Shown here one piece after another: positions 22,268-33,974 of a stretch of 64,000 nt of DNA. Every line of letters starts with the position of its first letter. The first letter of the stretch is position 1. The stretch comes from Phoma sp. XZ068. Its lineage: Eukaryota; Ascomycota; Dothideomycetes; Pleosporales; Didymellaceae. Under the pieces are notes generated by a model. That model saw only the letters and a list, made by a program, of their open reading frames with translations. It was not told the DNA's origin and ran no database searches. The position numbers were made by a program, and so were the translations under genes. The stretch is from NCBI GenBank assembly GCA_004835665.1, contig RBKR01000016.1, positions 620,001-684,000 of the forward strand, read 5' to 3'.

Positions 22268-25200
22268 CTATCGTCTGCGCTTCATGTCGCCGTGCGGCTG
22301 GTCCGCAGGGTCACGAACGCGCTTTCGTCCATCGTCTCCGGCGCTCCCACCTCCTCTGCTGCGTCGGTCGCGCTCTTCCCGTCCTGATCCCGATAGGCGA
22401 CCCTCTTCGCGAGAGCTGCGGTGAGGCTTGCTTTCGCGGGGCTCACGCGGTTCCCGTGGTTCACGAGGCTCGCGGCCGGATCGTTCTCCTCCTTCGCGAC
22501 TTGCACGCTCGGCTTCTCGTTCTCCATGTCGTCTCTCCTTGTCGCTACTTCTCTTCTCGCGACGCTCGCGGTCAGATCCTCGCTCTTGCTCTTGACCTGG
22601 CTCCCCTCGTTGAGTCGGACCGTTCCGACTGCTTCGCTCCTCTGATCGCTTCTCATGGTCCCGTTCGCGCCCTGAACGCTCTTCACGTCTACCTTCACTG
22701 CGGCGGCTCCGCGACTCCGATCGCTCGTCCTGGGTCTCACCACCCATCTGGTTTGGTGGGCCTTGCCTATCGCTCCTAGGGTGCTGGCCTTCAGCACGGG
22801 AAGAGGCTATCGCTGCGTGTTGCGGTGGCGGCATAGGACTGATCATCCCACCCTGTCCCTCGGCAGGTCCGTTGGCGCGGTGGGCACCCCGACCACGCAC
22901 AGTAACAGGGTTGTTCTGACCTTGGACAGGCATTTCCCGTTCTCCTGGCGAGGGTGCGTTCTGGTTCAACACGCTGTTGATAGCTCGCAGCGGGTTCTGG
23001 TTGCGTTGAGTTCTATCATTGTTGAACGCAGGCCCAGTCGGTGGCCCTCTACCTCCGGGTGAAGGCAAAGGCCCTTGGGGTGTCCTGCCACCGCGAGGTC
23101 CACTCGGCGCACTGGACATATCAGTCTGTATGGGCGGAGCATTTGGTCTGCTACCACCGAAGTTTGCTTGCAATCGACTAGGATGTATACCCGGAGGGTT
23201 CGAATTTGCCGCTGCTGGGCCTGAAGGCGCACTAGTTGGTGGTGGTTGAGATGGCGTCTCGCGTCGATCGTCTGCATATGTCAATATAAGCCAGTAGATT
23301 CTGGACAGGGCTACTTACTACGTGGTCCAGAAGGAGTTGCCTCAGAAGGCGCATTAAGCCTACCGTAGTTGGGGTCCTGTACTTGGCCGCTCGATTGACG
23401 TGAGGACTGTGAAGGCTGGAACATCTCGCGAGAACCGCGTGATGAATTCGGGTTTTCAGGGCGAGGAGGCTCATTTCGTGGGCCGCGAGGTCCTGTAGGT
23501 GTGCTATTGACACTCACTTCTTCTCGACGGTCACGGCCTGAGGGTGGCCCTTGCGGAGGTATGCGCTCCTCCCGATGATCGCGAGGCGCCTCGTTCCGAA
23601 TGTGTTGAGGTGGCGGGCCACGCTCTTCGCCGCGACGATCGTCTCCCCTCCTTGGTGATTGCGGGCGCGACCCTCTCTCGCGGCGGTTGTCACGATCAGA
23701 TCGAGGAGACTCGTGCCTTGGGGGCCCAGCTTCGTTGATGAGAGCTGCACGCGCCGGGTTGACGGCAGGGTCGATCAGAGCTGCACGAGCTGGATTGATC
23801 GCAGGGCCATCAGTGGCTGTCGACAGATTGGCGGCCGGTGGTCGCGAGGGTGGAGCGTCTGTCCTGTCCGGTCCTTGGTGCCTAGATGGCGGGAAGTCGC
23901 GTTGGTGTGAGTTGTAGTCTTGCGAAAGGCTGGAGCTTGACGGTGCCCTTCTAGGTTCCATAGCAGGTGGTACCGGATGTCCTCGATGATCGAGTCGCTC
24001 GCGATGATCTCTGACGTCCCTAGGATCTCTAGGTTCCCACTGAGGAGGTCCACGAATGGGAGGTCCTCTCGCGTCTCTCGGAGGCGCTCGCATGGCCCGC
24101 TCGTCATAATCCCTAGGGTCTCCTCTGCCATAGTCACGGCGGTCCATGGGACCGGGCCCTCTCTCAGGTGTCCTCCCACCAGGAACGGTTCGGTCGCGGG
24201 GGTCGATAGGACGGTCAAGTCGCCCATAGTCGCTAGGCGGCGGTCGGCTGTCGTGTCGACCATGGGGAGGACCATATTCGGATTGGCGATCAGAGGGTCT
24301 AGACCGAGGAGGTTGTGAATCTGGTCTGATGGGCAAGGCGTGAGAGGGTCTGTTCATATGTTGACCCTGATGACTCGGGGTAGACCTGTTGTCAGGTCGA
24401 GAAGGCACAGACGAGGTATGGCCAGATGGAGCTGGTGTACCCCGAGCAGATGTATTGCCGCCTCGCTCTTGTAGCGATGGTGTAGAGTCCCTGATGTCAG
24501 ACTCTTTGTCGTTTGGACGGGCTGCTGGAGTTCCAGGTGTTGATCCGCGCTTTTGCACGCTGTCGTCGGTACTCTCTGTTGTTTTCGGCGTCCCATTGCT
24601 GTGAAAGTATGAGCAGATGATGGTTGTGTATTGATGGGCTGACTTACGATTCGCTTCTGGACTTGAAGACAGGTGCATTGGCATTAAGTTTTGTCGAAGG
24701 AGCATCTTTTGGTTGCGGTGTCTGAGAGCCCGTCTTGCTAGCGCCGTTGGTGACCTCTGGGGGTGCAGGGATCTTCGATTTATCAGTATGCGAGGGTTGC
24801 TGAGGGTTGCTGTCGCGACTCACATTGCGGTATTGCCACTCGGTTCGCCAGTGTGCTTTGCCTTGCTTGAAAATTCTGAATGTAGACTGCGCAGAGATCT
24901 TGAGGTCGTCTCTCTCGTCGTTCTCTGCGATGTTCTCAAGCGGTGCTTGCAGCTCGTCGCGCATGGTGTCGACCTTGGGGAAGCTCGAAGATATCGCATT
25001 CAATACACTGATTGCATTGCGAATCTCCGAAAACTTCCCACTTTCGATACAAGCCTTGAGTGCAGTGAACAGAGCCTTGTGCCATTTGAAGGAGACTTGG
25101 CAGAAGTCATTGTAATCAAGATGTGTCTCGGGATTACGGTCCGCATCAAACTTCCTACCAAAGCCGGGCAATTTCCTGTCCGCACCGTACGCGAACTTGG

Positions 25201-28200
25201 CATAAGCATCGTTCTTGTTCTCGTGCCACTTTTGCAGCTCCCGAAGAACATCGTTGAGGAAACGACCAAAGTTCTTTGACTCTTCTTCTGAGTACATGCC
25301 GATGAGGCAGCTCAGCTTGTTGGCGGAGAACAGAAGATCGAGCAACTTGATAGTGCGGAATCCAGGGACTCCAGAACTGTGCATGAAATGCAACATAGCA
25401 GCAGTGTACTGAGCGTCGTGCAGCGACATACGGCTTCGAGGTATGAAGCAGTCCTGTAGTAGTGCCAGATGGATAGCATCAGATTGCGGGCCGACCATGG
25501 GTACGTCTGCGAACCACCTGGTCATCTCGACTCGAAGCTGGTTTTGAGTAGCGTGAGCAACCTTCGCAACAGAATCTCGTTCCTTGTTCAGCTTCGTGAT
25601 TTCTTCCTTCGCACGTCGCTGTTCCGGCGTGTCCTGCTTAGGGATACGGGAGTTGTATCGGCGATCGGTGTGCACGGGGGCTGCTTGTCGTTGAAAGTTC
25701 TGGATGATCTCGCGATACCGTTCTTTGATGCCGTTTCGATCCACGTCAGCCAGAGAAAGTTGCCAGAAAGTGACATAGAATGAAAGGCAAGGATGCTTGG
25801 CGAATGACTCAGGCAGTACTGCTCTCAGCTTCTCAGCCACCTTCTCGATCTCGGCGTTTGCAGGGTCAGCTGTAGCATCTTCTGCTGGGGCACCGTCAAA
25901 TTCAATCTTAGCCTCGGTCATCTCGGAGTCCTTGGTGGCGGTAGCTGCATCGTCGCTTGTAGCCTGAGAGGCATTAGCAACACCGTTGGCTGCTGATGTG
26001 CTCTCAACTCCTCCCATTGCAATATCTCCATCGTTTGTCTTGTCATTCTTCTTTGAGGCCTTGTTCTGCTGCTCAATTCTGAAAGAGTTCGCTTTTGCAG
26101 CTATGCTTGCACGGCAGATGGTGAATGCAATGGTTGGGTCGACGCCATAATCGGCAATCATTTCGATCAATCCTGGGAAAGCGGTATCGAAATCTTCCTC
26201 CGAGATGTAGGCGCGAAGGAACTCGAGGTATTGGTAAAGGTTGGAGTGGAGTTTATCAGCGTTGAAGAATACCACTTTGTCCGGGGCATCGAGTTGATCA
26301 TCGCGATGAATGAAAGCCTCCACGTGCTGCGCCAGCGCAACAAGGATTTGTGGTGCCAGGTTTCGTTCTTTCAGACACTTTGCCAGGCGCTTAGCCGAAG
26401 ATACAGCCAGGTGTCGGGTATCGGCAAGGTTATGTTGTAAAGTGTATGTGCGAAGAACAGGTCCTGCACTCAAGGACAAAACTATGGACTCTGAGAGCGA
26501 GCCAGTAGGTCCAATGCCACCCATCCACTTGACCATCTGCTCGAGGACGTCGAGCATGTACAATTCACCAGAAGACTGCAGCAGTTGATGTGTGGTGTAT
26601 TGCAGTACCGGCGTGGGGTCGAGCAGGGTGTATCTCTGGTACGCTCTGCCGATGAACAATGACAGGTTGGTAAGCCAGCCCTGAGCGAACATGCCGTCTC
26701 CCTTCTTGCCTTCCTTGCTGGGGTTCGTAAGGGTAGTGACGACAGTCCAAGTCAAGACATCGTACCCCAGGAGGGTAATGTACTTGCTGCACTCGACGAG
26801 AGCGTCGATCATGTTTGGGTATCCGATGAGACGTGTGACGATGGCCTTAAAGACGATTCCTGGGTTTGAGTACGAGATTTTGGCAATCTTGCGTCCGGAC
26901 TCCTTGACGTTCGTGGTAGTGACCTTGTTCAGCTCCTTGCTAGTTGCAGTTTGTACCTTCTTGAAGAGCTGTCTGAATGTAGGCTTCATTGCTCCCTTCA
27001 CTTGCCACTGATCGTAAATTGTGAATCTTGTTGCGGTATCAAATTGCTTAAGAAGCTCCCAGACCTCATTCACGACACCAGGATTCTGGCCGGTGAAGGA
27101 GAGCGTTGGCGTAAGGAAGGTAGTAGAGAACTTGATCCATCGCTGCCGATTTGCATCCGATGGATCATCCGCAAAGTCCTTTCTTGCAATACGTGCGATC
27201 TTGGTCAGAAGAACAGTATCCTGGCCACACTCTGGGCCTACCAGACCGAGCAAAGATGTACAAAGCTTGATGACATCGTCGACGTTTTGGCAGACCGGCA
27301 CGTTGTCCGCCCAGTCTTCCCAGTAGAATCGGTAGTCAACACCATCGCCTGCGTCCTTCTGATCTGGTTTGGGCCATCGAAGTGTTCGTCGGGGCACGAA
27401 ATCGCTCGGGCGCGAAAGGCTTCGAGAGACAGCACCCTTGGACACGACCGGGATCTGCTCAGGAGAGATAGGCCTTGCTCCTTCGTAGACCTTGCTGAGC
27501 GAGTGGTGGGCTAGCCGAGACATAAGTTCCAAGAGATCTGGGTAGACTTCAAGCAACCAGGGATGAAGTCCAAGAATGAACAAGGCTTCAGGCAAAGCGC
27601 CAATGCAGAGCAAGCTTTTCAGAAGCTGGTACTTCTGGTCAGCGGGCTCTGGTAGTGGGGGTTTCGAATCTGCTGCTTCAGATGATTTCGCAGAAGCGCC
27701 GCTCTCAGATTCGGGTCTTGCGGTTTTCTCGGATTCTCGAAGGCGGTTTACAGCCGGCGGTCCTGGTGCAGAGTCGTCCGTCAGGACTGACATTGTCAGT
27801 GCGTTATCCTTTCCGCTCTCCTTCTCTTCCTTCTCCCTCTTGGCTTGTATCAGTCTTCGCATGTGAGCAGACATCTCTTCCTCCGGTGGATACAGATGTG
27901 GGTAGAGATCTAGAACAGAGATGAATCCGACTTTAATGAGAAGCGCGGCCAAATGAATGAGGTTGTCGGGCAGAAAGTCTGATGCATCGCGAGCATCAGA
28001 TGCGTAGAACTGCAGCTTGAAGCCAAGCAGCTGGGCGGCAGTATCGTTACCGGAGGGTGGCAATGTTCCAGTTTGCGACATCCAGTCATCTGCCCACTTT
28101 CGTGCAGCTTGTTGGTCGGAAAGGTTGGCACCCTCTGCATGTATTTTCTCGTCCCTCGGCCTGTTATTCGCTGTGATACGTCGGGCGCCAAGTTCGAAGA

Positions 28201-29506
28201 AAGCCTCGATGCCCTTGCCTTTACGTGAAGCTTCGAGCTCTCCAACACGATCCCAAAATTTTCGATCCCGGCGTTCACGTAGCTGCAGCTGTTCGAGCTT
28301 CTCCTCGTCCGAATAGTACCACATCGGCGATGTCGGCTGGGCCCATTCCGGTAGTGTCGATACTTCTGGTTCTTCCCATTCGATCCCCTCTAAACCGCGC
28401 TGCTCTGGCCACCACGCGCTTGAGCGAAGCAACTTGACGAAGAACTTGCCATGCTTGACCAGAAGATTGGCAAAAACGTCTAGCGTTACATCAAGAACTC
28501 TGCCAATATCAAGATCAAACGCGCCGATGAGTGCGTTCACTCGCTGATATGTCTCGCTGACGACTTCGTGGCTCGGCGGCTCGCTGTTCACCGTGGTGAA
28601 GTACTCAGTCATGAGCTTCGAGTAGCCCTCGGTCTCTTCGCGGAGGAGGTTGTAGTTGGATTGGCGGTACAGGGCGTGTGTGGCTTTGCGAACCGCCATT
28701 TTGCTGAAGCTGCCTCGGACCAGTTCGAGAGATTTCAACAGGGGGGCGTCGAGCTCGATGCGCATTCTATCGACATCAATCTCCGTGGCCACGAGCATAT
28801 GCCGAACCAGCCTCTGCTTATCTTCATCTTCTGTCAAGGAGCTGAGTGTGTCGAGGAAAGTAGATACTGGGTCCACCGACGCATTGGGAGGCGCAGCGAC
28901 AATGTCCCTTACCAGTGATCCCAGCTCGGCTGAGCTCAATTGGCGATCCATAGAGGCCTCGATGATCTCGTGGAACACTATCGACAACGTGAAGGCATCA
29001 CCTTCCCGCTGAGCTGCGACTGCAGCCTCGACGACCGCTTGTCGAGCTTCATTGTTCCATCGGGCGACACGCTGAGTGGTGAGGTACTCGTTGCTCTCTG
29101 GCACATGGCGTGTCGGCGCTGCGGGTATTGATACAGCTTCCTTTGGTGGTGCAGGAGCAGGAGGGGCGGCAGCCTGGACAGGCCGGGGCGGCGGTAAAGG
29201 TGCGGGCGCTGCGGGCGCTGCGGAAGACCTGACCGGTGGTGAAGCATGGGTGAGATTAGGGCTTTGCGGTACACTAGAGCCTCCACGGCCTCCACCTCCC
29301 ATCCCTGGTCCTCCTCTGCTTTGCCGCCTGTCTCCTCCTCCACGCCCACCGCGCGGGCTGTGCTGGTGCTGGTATTGGTGCTGATGCTGGTACTGCGACT
29401 GCGTATGTGCGAGTGGTAGGTTCTGCGGTCGGTATGGCGACTGTCGCGGGCTGTCGTCCTGTGAGTAGGTACGGTCACCGCGCTTTCGTTTCGGCCCAGG
29501 AGCCAT
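22268..29506 (-). CDS. THO2: THO complex subunit 2 (THO2) with RD/RE-rich tail
   Basis: Three exons, 29506-24648, 24598-23319 and 23271-22268, give 2380 residues. THO2 is the scaffold of the THO/TREX complex, which couples transcription to mRNP assembly and export and limits R-loops. The N-terminal low-complexity segment (QYQHQHQY, then PAPLPPPRP) is followed by the THOC2-type helical repeat region. The region resembling the central Tho2 domain contains WQVKGAMKPTFRQLFKK and YDVLTWTVVTTL. The C-terminal domain includes LSLADVDRNGIKERY, RWFADVPMVGPQSDAIHL and CFIPRSRMSLHDAQYTA. Both introns (49 and 47 nt) have GTAAGT donors and split the disordered tail. The last ~800 residues are dominated by Arg with Asp, Glu, Pro and Ser (DPRDVRDHRERLDHR). 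Start ATG 29506 gives MAPGPKRKRG. Confidence 0.92.
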
Positions 29507-30195
29507 TGTGAATGTCTCTGGTGGTCGCGAGACCGGCGAAGGGAAGGGTCCGGATCAGTATGGGAAGAACATGCACGGCGTCGCGAGAGCTCGTCAGCCT
29601 GGGTGAGCTTTGTTTTGCGGCTTGGGCGCAAGCGCACGACTGTTAGGGAATGTTATTAGTAGACGCGAAATCGCGAAGGGATGGAGTCGGCAACGTGACA
29701 AAGAAACGTCGCGATTGCGGTCATGGAACTACCTGCCGGTTGCCTTTGCAAGCTCAAAGCGTCACCACCTAGCGCGCGGCCGCCAAGGCCGCCCCACAGA
29801 ACGACTCCATTCACTGCTCAGGGTCACGGCACGTTGCATGAGGCTGTCTTGTGTTCAAATCAGAAACTAGAATTATATCTTGCATACTTGCACTTGATTA
29901 GAATAGTTTGGGTCACACCATCTATCTGCTGAACCCCAAAGGTGTGGAAGGCGCTGGGGCGCAAACGCTCTGGAGACGTTCGCATTGTTTAGGTGCTTTT
30001 GAGTATGCTCAGTGATGTGACATCAGGTAAACCACGCTTGGCATCTTCACGAAATTTGTCATTCACATCTTAGGCAGGTGGAAAGTAGGTTGGCAGGAAG
30101 ATAGAGAATCAATTCGACTGCCAGCGCAGCAAAGCTAATCAAGGTCTCAAGAGCGAAGGAGCGACCAGACCCAACCCAACGTTGACAGCTCAAAC
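29507..30195. other. Intergenic region (THO2 upstream / HEM1 3' side)
   Basis: 689 bp containing the THO2 promoter and the HEM1 3' UTR (both genes are on the minus strand). No gene is supported. Nothing beyond a GC-rich block near 29,760-29,800 stands out. Confidence 0.45.
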
Positions 30196-32178
30196 TTAGG
30201 CAGCAGCACTGACAGCCTGAGCTGTGGCCTTGCGCTCGTTCTCAAGAACGGCCTCAAGGACACCAACGGCACCCTGGCCAGCCTTCATCTCCTTCACAAC
30301 AGTGTCAACGCCGAGCTGCTCGTCGGTCCATAGAGGAAGCTCCTCGGCCTTGCCGGCCTCACCAACACCAATGAAGCCACCTTCCGCAGCCCATTCGCTG
30401 GTGCGCTTGATGCCAAGCTGCTTCCAGACGGCATCGAAAGCCTCGACCAAGTGCTCGCGGTATTCGCGTACGTGACCGGGGGTAGGCGTGACACGGAGAC
30501 GCTCCTGGCCAACAGGAACGGTGGGGTAGTTGATCGCTTGGACGTAAATACCCCAGTCCTCGAGGAGCATATCAGACGCCTTCTTCGCGATCTCTGCATT
30601 TCCAACCAAAACCGGCACAATGTGGCTAGGGTTAGGAATGACCGGAATATCGCGGGCATTCAACTCGTCCTTAACCGCACGAGTGTGCAGCTGCTGGAGG
30701 CGTCGGTCACCCTGGTAGTTGGACTGGTACTCGATCGCAGCCTTGGCGCCAGCCATGGTGGCAGGTGGGAGCGAAGTGGTGAAAATGAAACCAGGTGCCA
30801 GAGATCTGATAGTGTCGACGAGCTTGGCAGAACCAGCGATGTAGCCACCAACGCAGCCATAGGCCTTTCCAAGTGTGCCCGTGATGATGTCAATGCGGTC
30901 CATAATTGTCCCCTGGGGCTTACCAGCCTTGTGGGCTTCGTAGTCAAGGTGCTCTGCAACACCGGCACCGTGCGATCCGTACATGCCCACAGCGTGAACC
31001 TCGTCCAGGAACGTGATTGCGCCGTACTTCTCTGCAAGATCGCAGATCTCTTCAATAGGGCCAATAGAGCCACACATGCTGTACACACTTTCAAACGCAA
31101 TAATCTTGGGATATTCGGCGGGGATTGAAGCCAGCTTAGCCTCAAGATCGGCGACATCATTGTGCTTGAAAACCATCTTCTTCGCGCCGGAATGACGAAT
31201 ACCCTGAATCATCGAGGCGTGGTTCAGGCTGTCCGAGAGAATGACGCAGTTGGGCATCTTGCTGCCGAGAGTCGCAAGAGTAGCATCGTTGGCGACGTAG
31301 CAAGACGAGAAAACCAGAGCAGCCTCCTTCGAGTGAAGCTTCGCAATAGTGTCCTCCAAAGCCACTGCATGTTGGTTGTGGCCAGAAATGTTCCTGGTAC
31401 CTCCAGCACCAGCTCCATAGTTATCCAGAGTCTCGTGCATCGACTTCAGCACGGCTGGGTTGCGGCCCATGCCGAGGTAGTCGTTCGAGCACCATACGGT
31501 GACTTTGTCCTCAGGCGATTCCTTGTGGGCGCGAGGGAACTCCTTGGCCAATCGGTTGATATTGTTGAAGTAGCGGTACGACTTGTCCTTGTGCTTCTTG
31601 TCCAATTCACTCTCGTAGTACGCCTCGTAGTCGAAGTGCGCGGCTTTAGCACTCTGGGCCTTGCCGACATTTGCAGGCCTAGCGGTTGCTGGCTTCTGGG
31701 CTGCCGGAGGGAAGGGAATCGAGCCTATTTTCTACGTCAGCCATGTGCGACTTTGAAGTTTGCGATCGTCCGAGGCTCAGAATTCCAAGTGGCGTAGAAT
31801 ACACCGAGAACTCCGAAAATGCCCCGAGAGTTGGTCCGTACCTTGCTGGCCACGAACACGCTCAGTCTCAACGTGGGCCTCCTTGTGCGCAGTGGTGTGC
31901 AATTTGGCGCGGTTGACACGGGAGTGGTAGGCGCGCACTCCACCAAAAGCACCAGCCAGGGCGCTGTTGCCGGCACGAGCGCTCTGAACCGCAAGCGCCT
32001 TTCCCATGATGGGGCAGCGCTTGCCGAGCACCTGGAGGTTCGACATGCTTCCAGCGCTGGGGGAGACATCGTGGCTGGCGGCGGTGGTGGAGAGCGAGCG
32101 AAGCGTGGCGGGGGACGTCTTGTGGAGGAACGGGCACATGGTCCTCGACTGGCGGAGAAGGGCCTCCATGATGGTCAA
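30196..32178 (-). CDS. HEM1: 5-aminolevulinate synthase, mitochondrial
   Basis: Two exons, 32178-31842 and 31724-30196, give 621 residues (a second ATG three codons in would give 618). The enzyme condenses glycine and succinyl-CoA in the matrix, the first step of haem synthesis, using pyridoxal phosphate. The N-terminal targeting segment carries two Cys-Pro haem-regulatory motifs, TMCPFL (Cys15) and KRCPIM (Cys55). The catalytic core has WCSNDYLGMG, GAGAGGTRNISG, DEVHAVGMYG and the PLP lysine in TGTLGKAYG (about Lys399). The intron is 117 nt with donor GTACGG. Acceptor choice matters: the AG of GACGTAG leaves the wrong phase, while AAAATAG at 31725 gives the seamless join RGQQ-GSIPFPP. A CCAAT box lies about 190 bp upstream. 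Confidence 0.96.
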
Positions 32179-33974
32179 TTGTTCGAGGGAGCAAAATTGG
32201 GGGTGAAGGGTTTTGGCAGGTGCGTAGGGGTGTCACTGTCGGGGTGACAGAGGACGAGGAGGAGAATGGTTGGAGCGGTGTCAGAATGCGCGGACACAAA
32301 TCATTTCATATGCGGAATTGAGAGCCAGACTAAGCGGCCGGCGTCGGCATCAAATGGATGAAACATGATTGGCTCCCTGCCGCTCTAGTATGCCGACACC
32401 TTCTCCGATCATTGCTTGTTGATCGCTCTGACGGCTATGACTGGCAACATCCGCGTGAGGGGTAACGAAATATGTCCTCCAGCTCGTGGTTTTGCTGAGT
32501 GCTGAGAACAAAGGCTTGTCAGCCCTGAGAGGTTGTGTGACAAGGGCCCACCGCCTCGAACATCAACATCAGCCTGTCCCCATGCAACAGCAATCATTTA
32601 AGGCAATGCAATGCGAACTTTGCAAGATGAACTCAGTGCTTCAACTGTCTGCCACTCGCATCGTGGCAATAACCGGAAAACAGGCCCTATTTGCCAAAGT
32701 TCTGGCTGGCAAACCTCGGAAGCGACACTGCCCGTACCGTACCCGTATTGAGTACACCACGATCGGCGCAACACTAGGTCAGCTCCAAAATTGAGGATAC
32801 ATCCCCACAAGGCACGCTTACTCAGGCCTAGCCACTGTTGCTGACTTTGCTCAGCGCTTCGTTGTCACACCACTTCTCAGTGGTTCTACGGCATCTTTCC
32901 AAGCATCGGCACCTTGCCGACACATGCCGCATAATTGAAGAATCCACTCGTAGAAAATATTTTCAGAGTTTCAAAGTCATTTCCGTGACCTGAAGAGAAC
33001 ACCGCGTTGACCGAGGTAGGAAAAATGCCAAATGTGGACGAAGGAGCGCCGGTACCGTGGTTGGCCTCTGCAGCCAATGGAGGTGCTCTGACGTCCTGCA
33101 GCTGTGAACCTTAACGGAGTCAATGCCTTTAGTCAAACTGAACGTATAGCCGATGTCATCTCCCAGATCTCTCTCACTCAAACTGCCTTGTTTCTACTAG
33201 TTCTTTAGTCACGACTTTAATGTTGGCGTCCAGAGAAGTAGTACGTCAGAACTCGCCTGGTGCAGCACGTTGCCCACGACATTTGGAGTCTACGTTAGCA
33301 GTAAGAGGGTGACCAGCTTCGAGACTCGATTGCAGGATGTAGTATCTTATGAGCCACTTCGCACATCACTCTAGTCGAGAACAGTTGTTTGGCTCGCTTT
33401 CCAGTGCATCGATGTTAGTCTTTTGCTGTGATAGAAGCTGCGCAAAGAAGTCCAAGGCCTGACAGTCTTGTGCCGCAGGCTGAGTGCAAATCATCATATC
33501 GTAGCGTAGGTGTTCTATATTGTTGAGTGGGATGGTGTTTTGTAAGGATTGGATCAAAAGAAAATACCTGCTTCGTAACTAAGGCGAGTGCAAGGCTGAA
33601 CAGGCCAGGACGTATTGGTAAAGACACCACTTTTGGTCAAGTTCTAGAGGGGTCTATGTATGCATGATAGAGATGCATTGCATTGCATGAGGAGCCATTC
33701 GTACTGCATTCGCCAGTGTTAGCGGAGATGTGTAAAGTCGCTGCGAATCATCGCTCACAGGTCAAGGACTACGTAAGCTGCTTTTGTTTTCTCCGCTTGG
33801 AGCTGCTGCAGCCTTGCAAGAGTGGCGCTTATGCAGACACCTTGACTGGACGAGTCGTGGCTCAGTCTCAGCCGCATTTCTGTCATTGCTATATATAAGC
33901 CCAGCCTGATGCAGTTTTGAGTCTCGCGACTCTCATCCACGCGCCTGAGTAGCTTCCGGTACATAATTGTCAGT
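32179..33974. other. Gene-free region between HEM1 and the NLR-like gene
   Basis: A 1.8 kb spacer holding two divergent promoters. Small frames (for example 32486-32794, 102 codons) lack domains and splice partners. I see no transposon ends or repeats. Composition becomes less GC-rich towards the NLR-like gene. Confidence 0.45.
32368..32372 (-). promoter_or_regulatory. CCAAT box upstream of HEM1
   Basis: A CCAAT pentamer in gene orientation, 190 bp upstream of the HEM1 ATG (ATTGG on the plus strand). Control of ALA synthase by the CCAAT-binding HAP complex is known in yeast; its use here is inference from position only. Confidence 0.4.
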
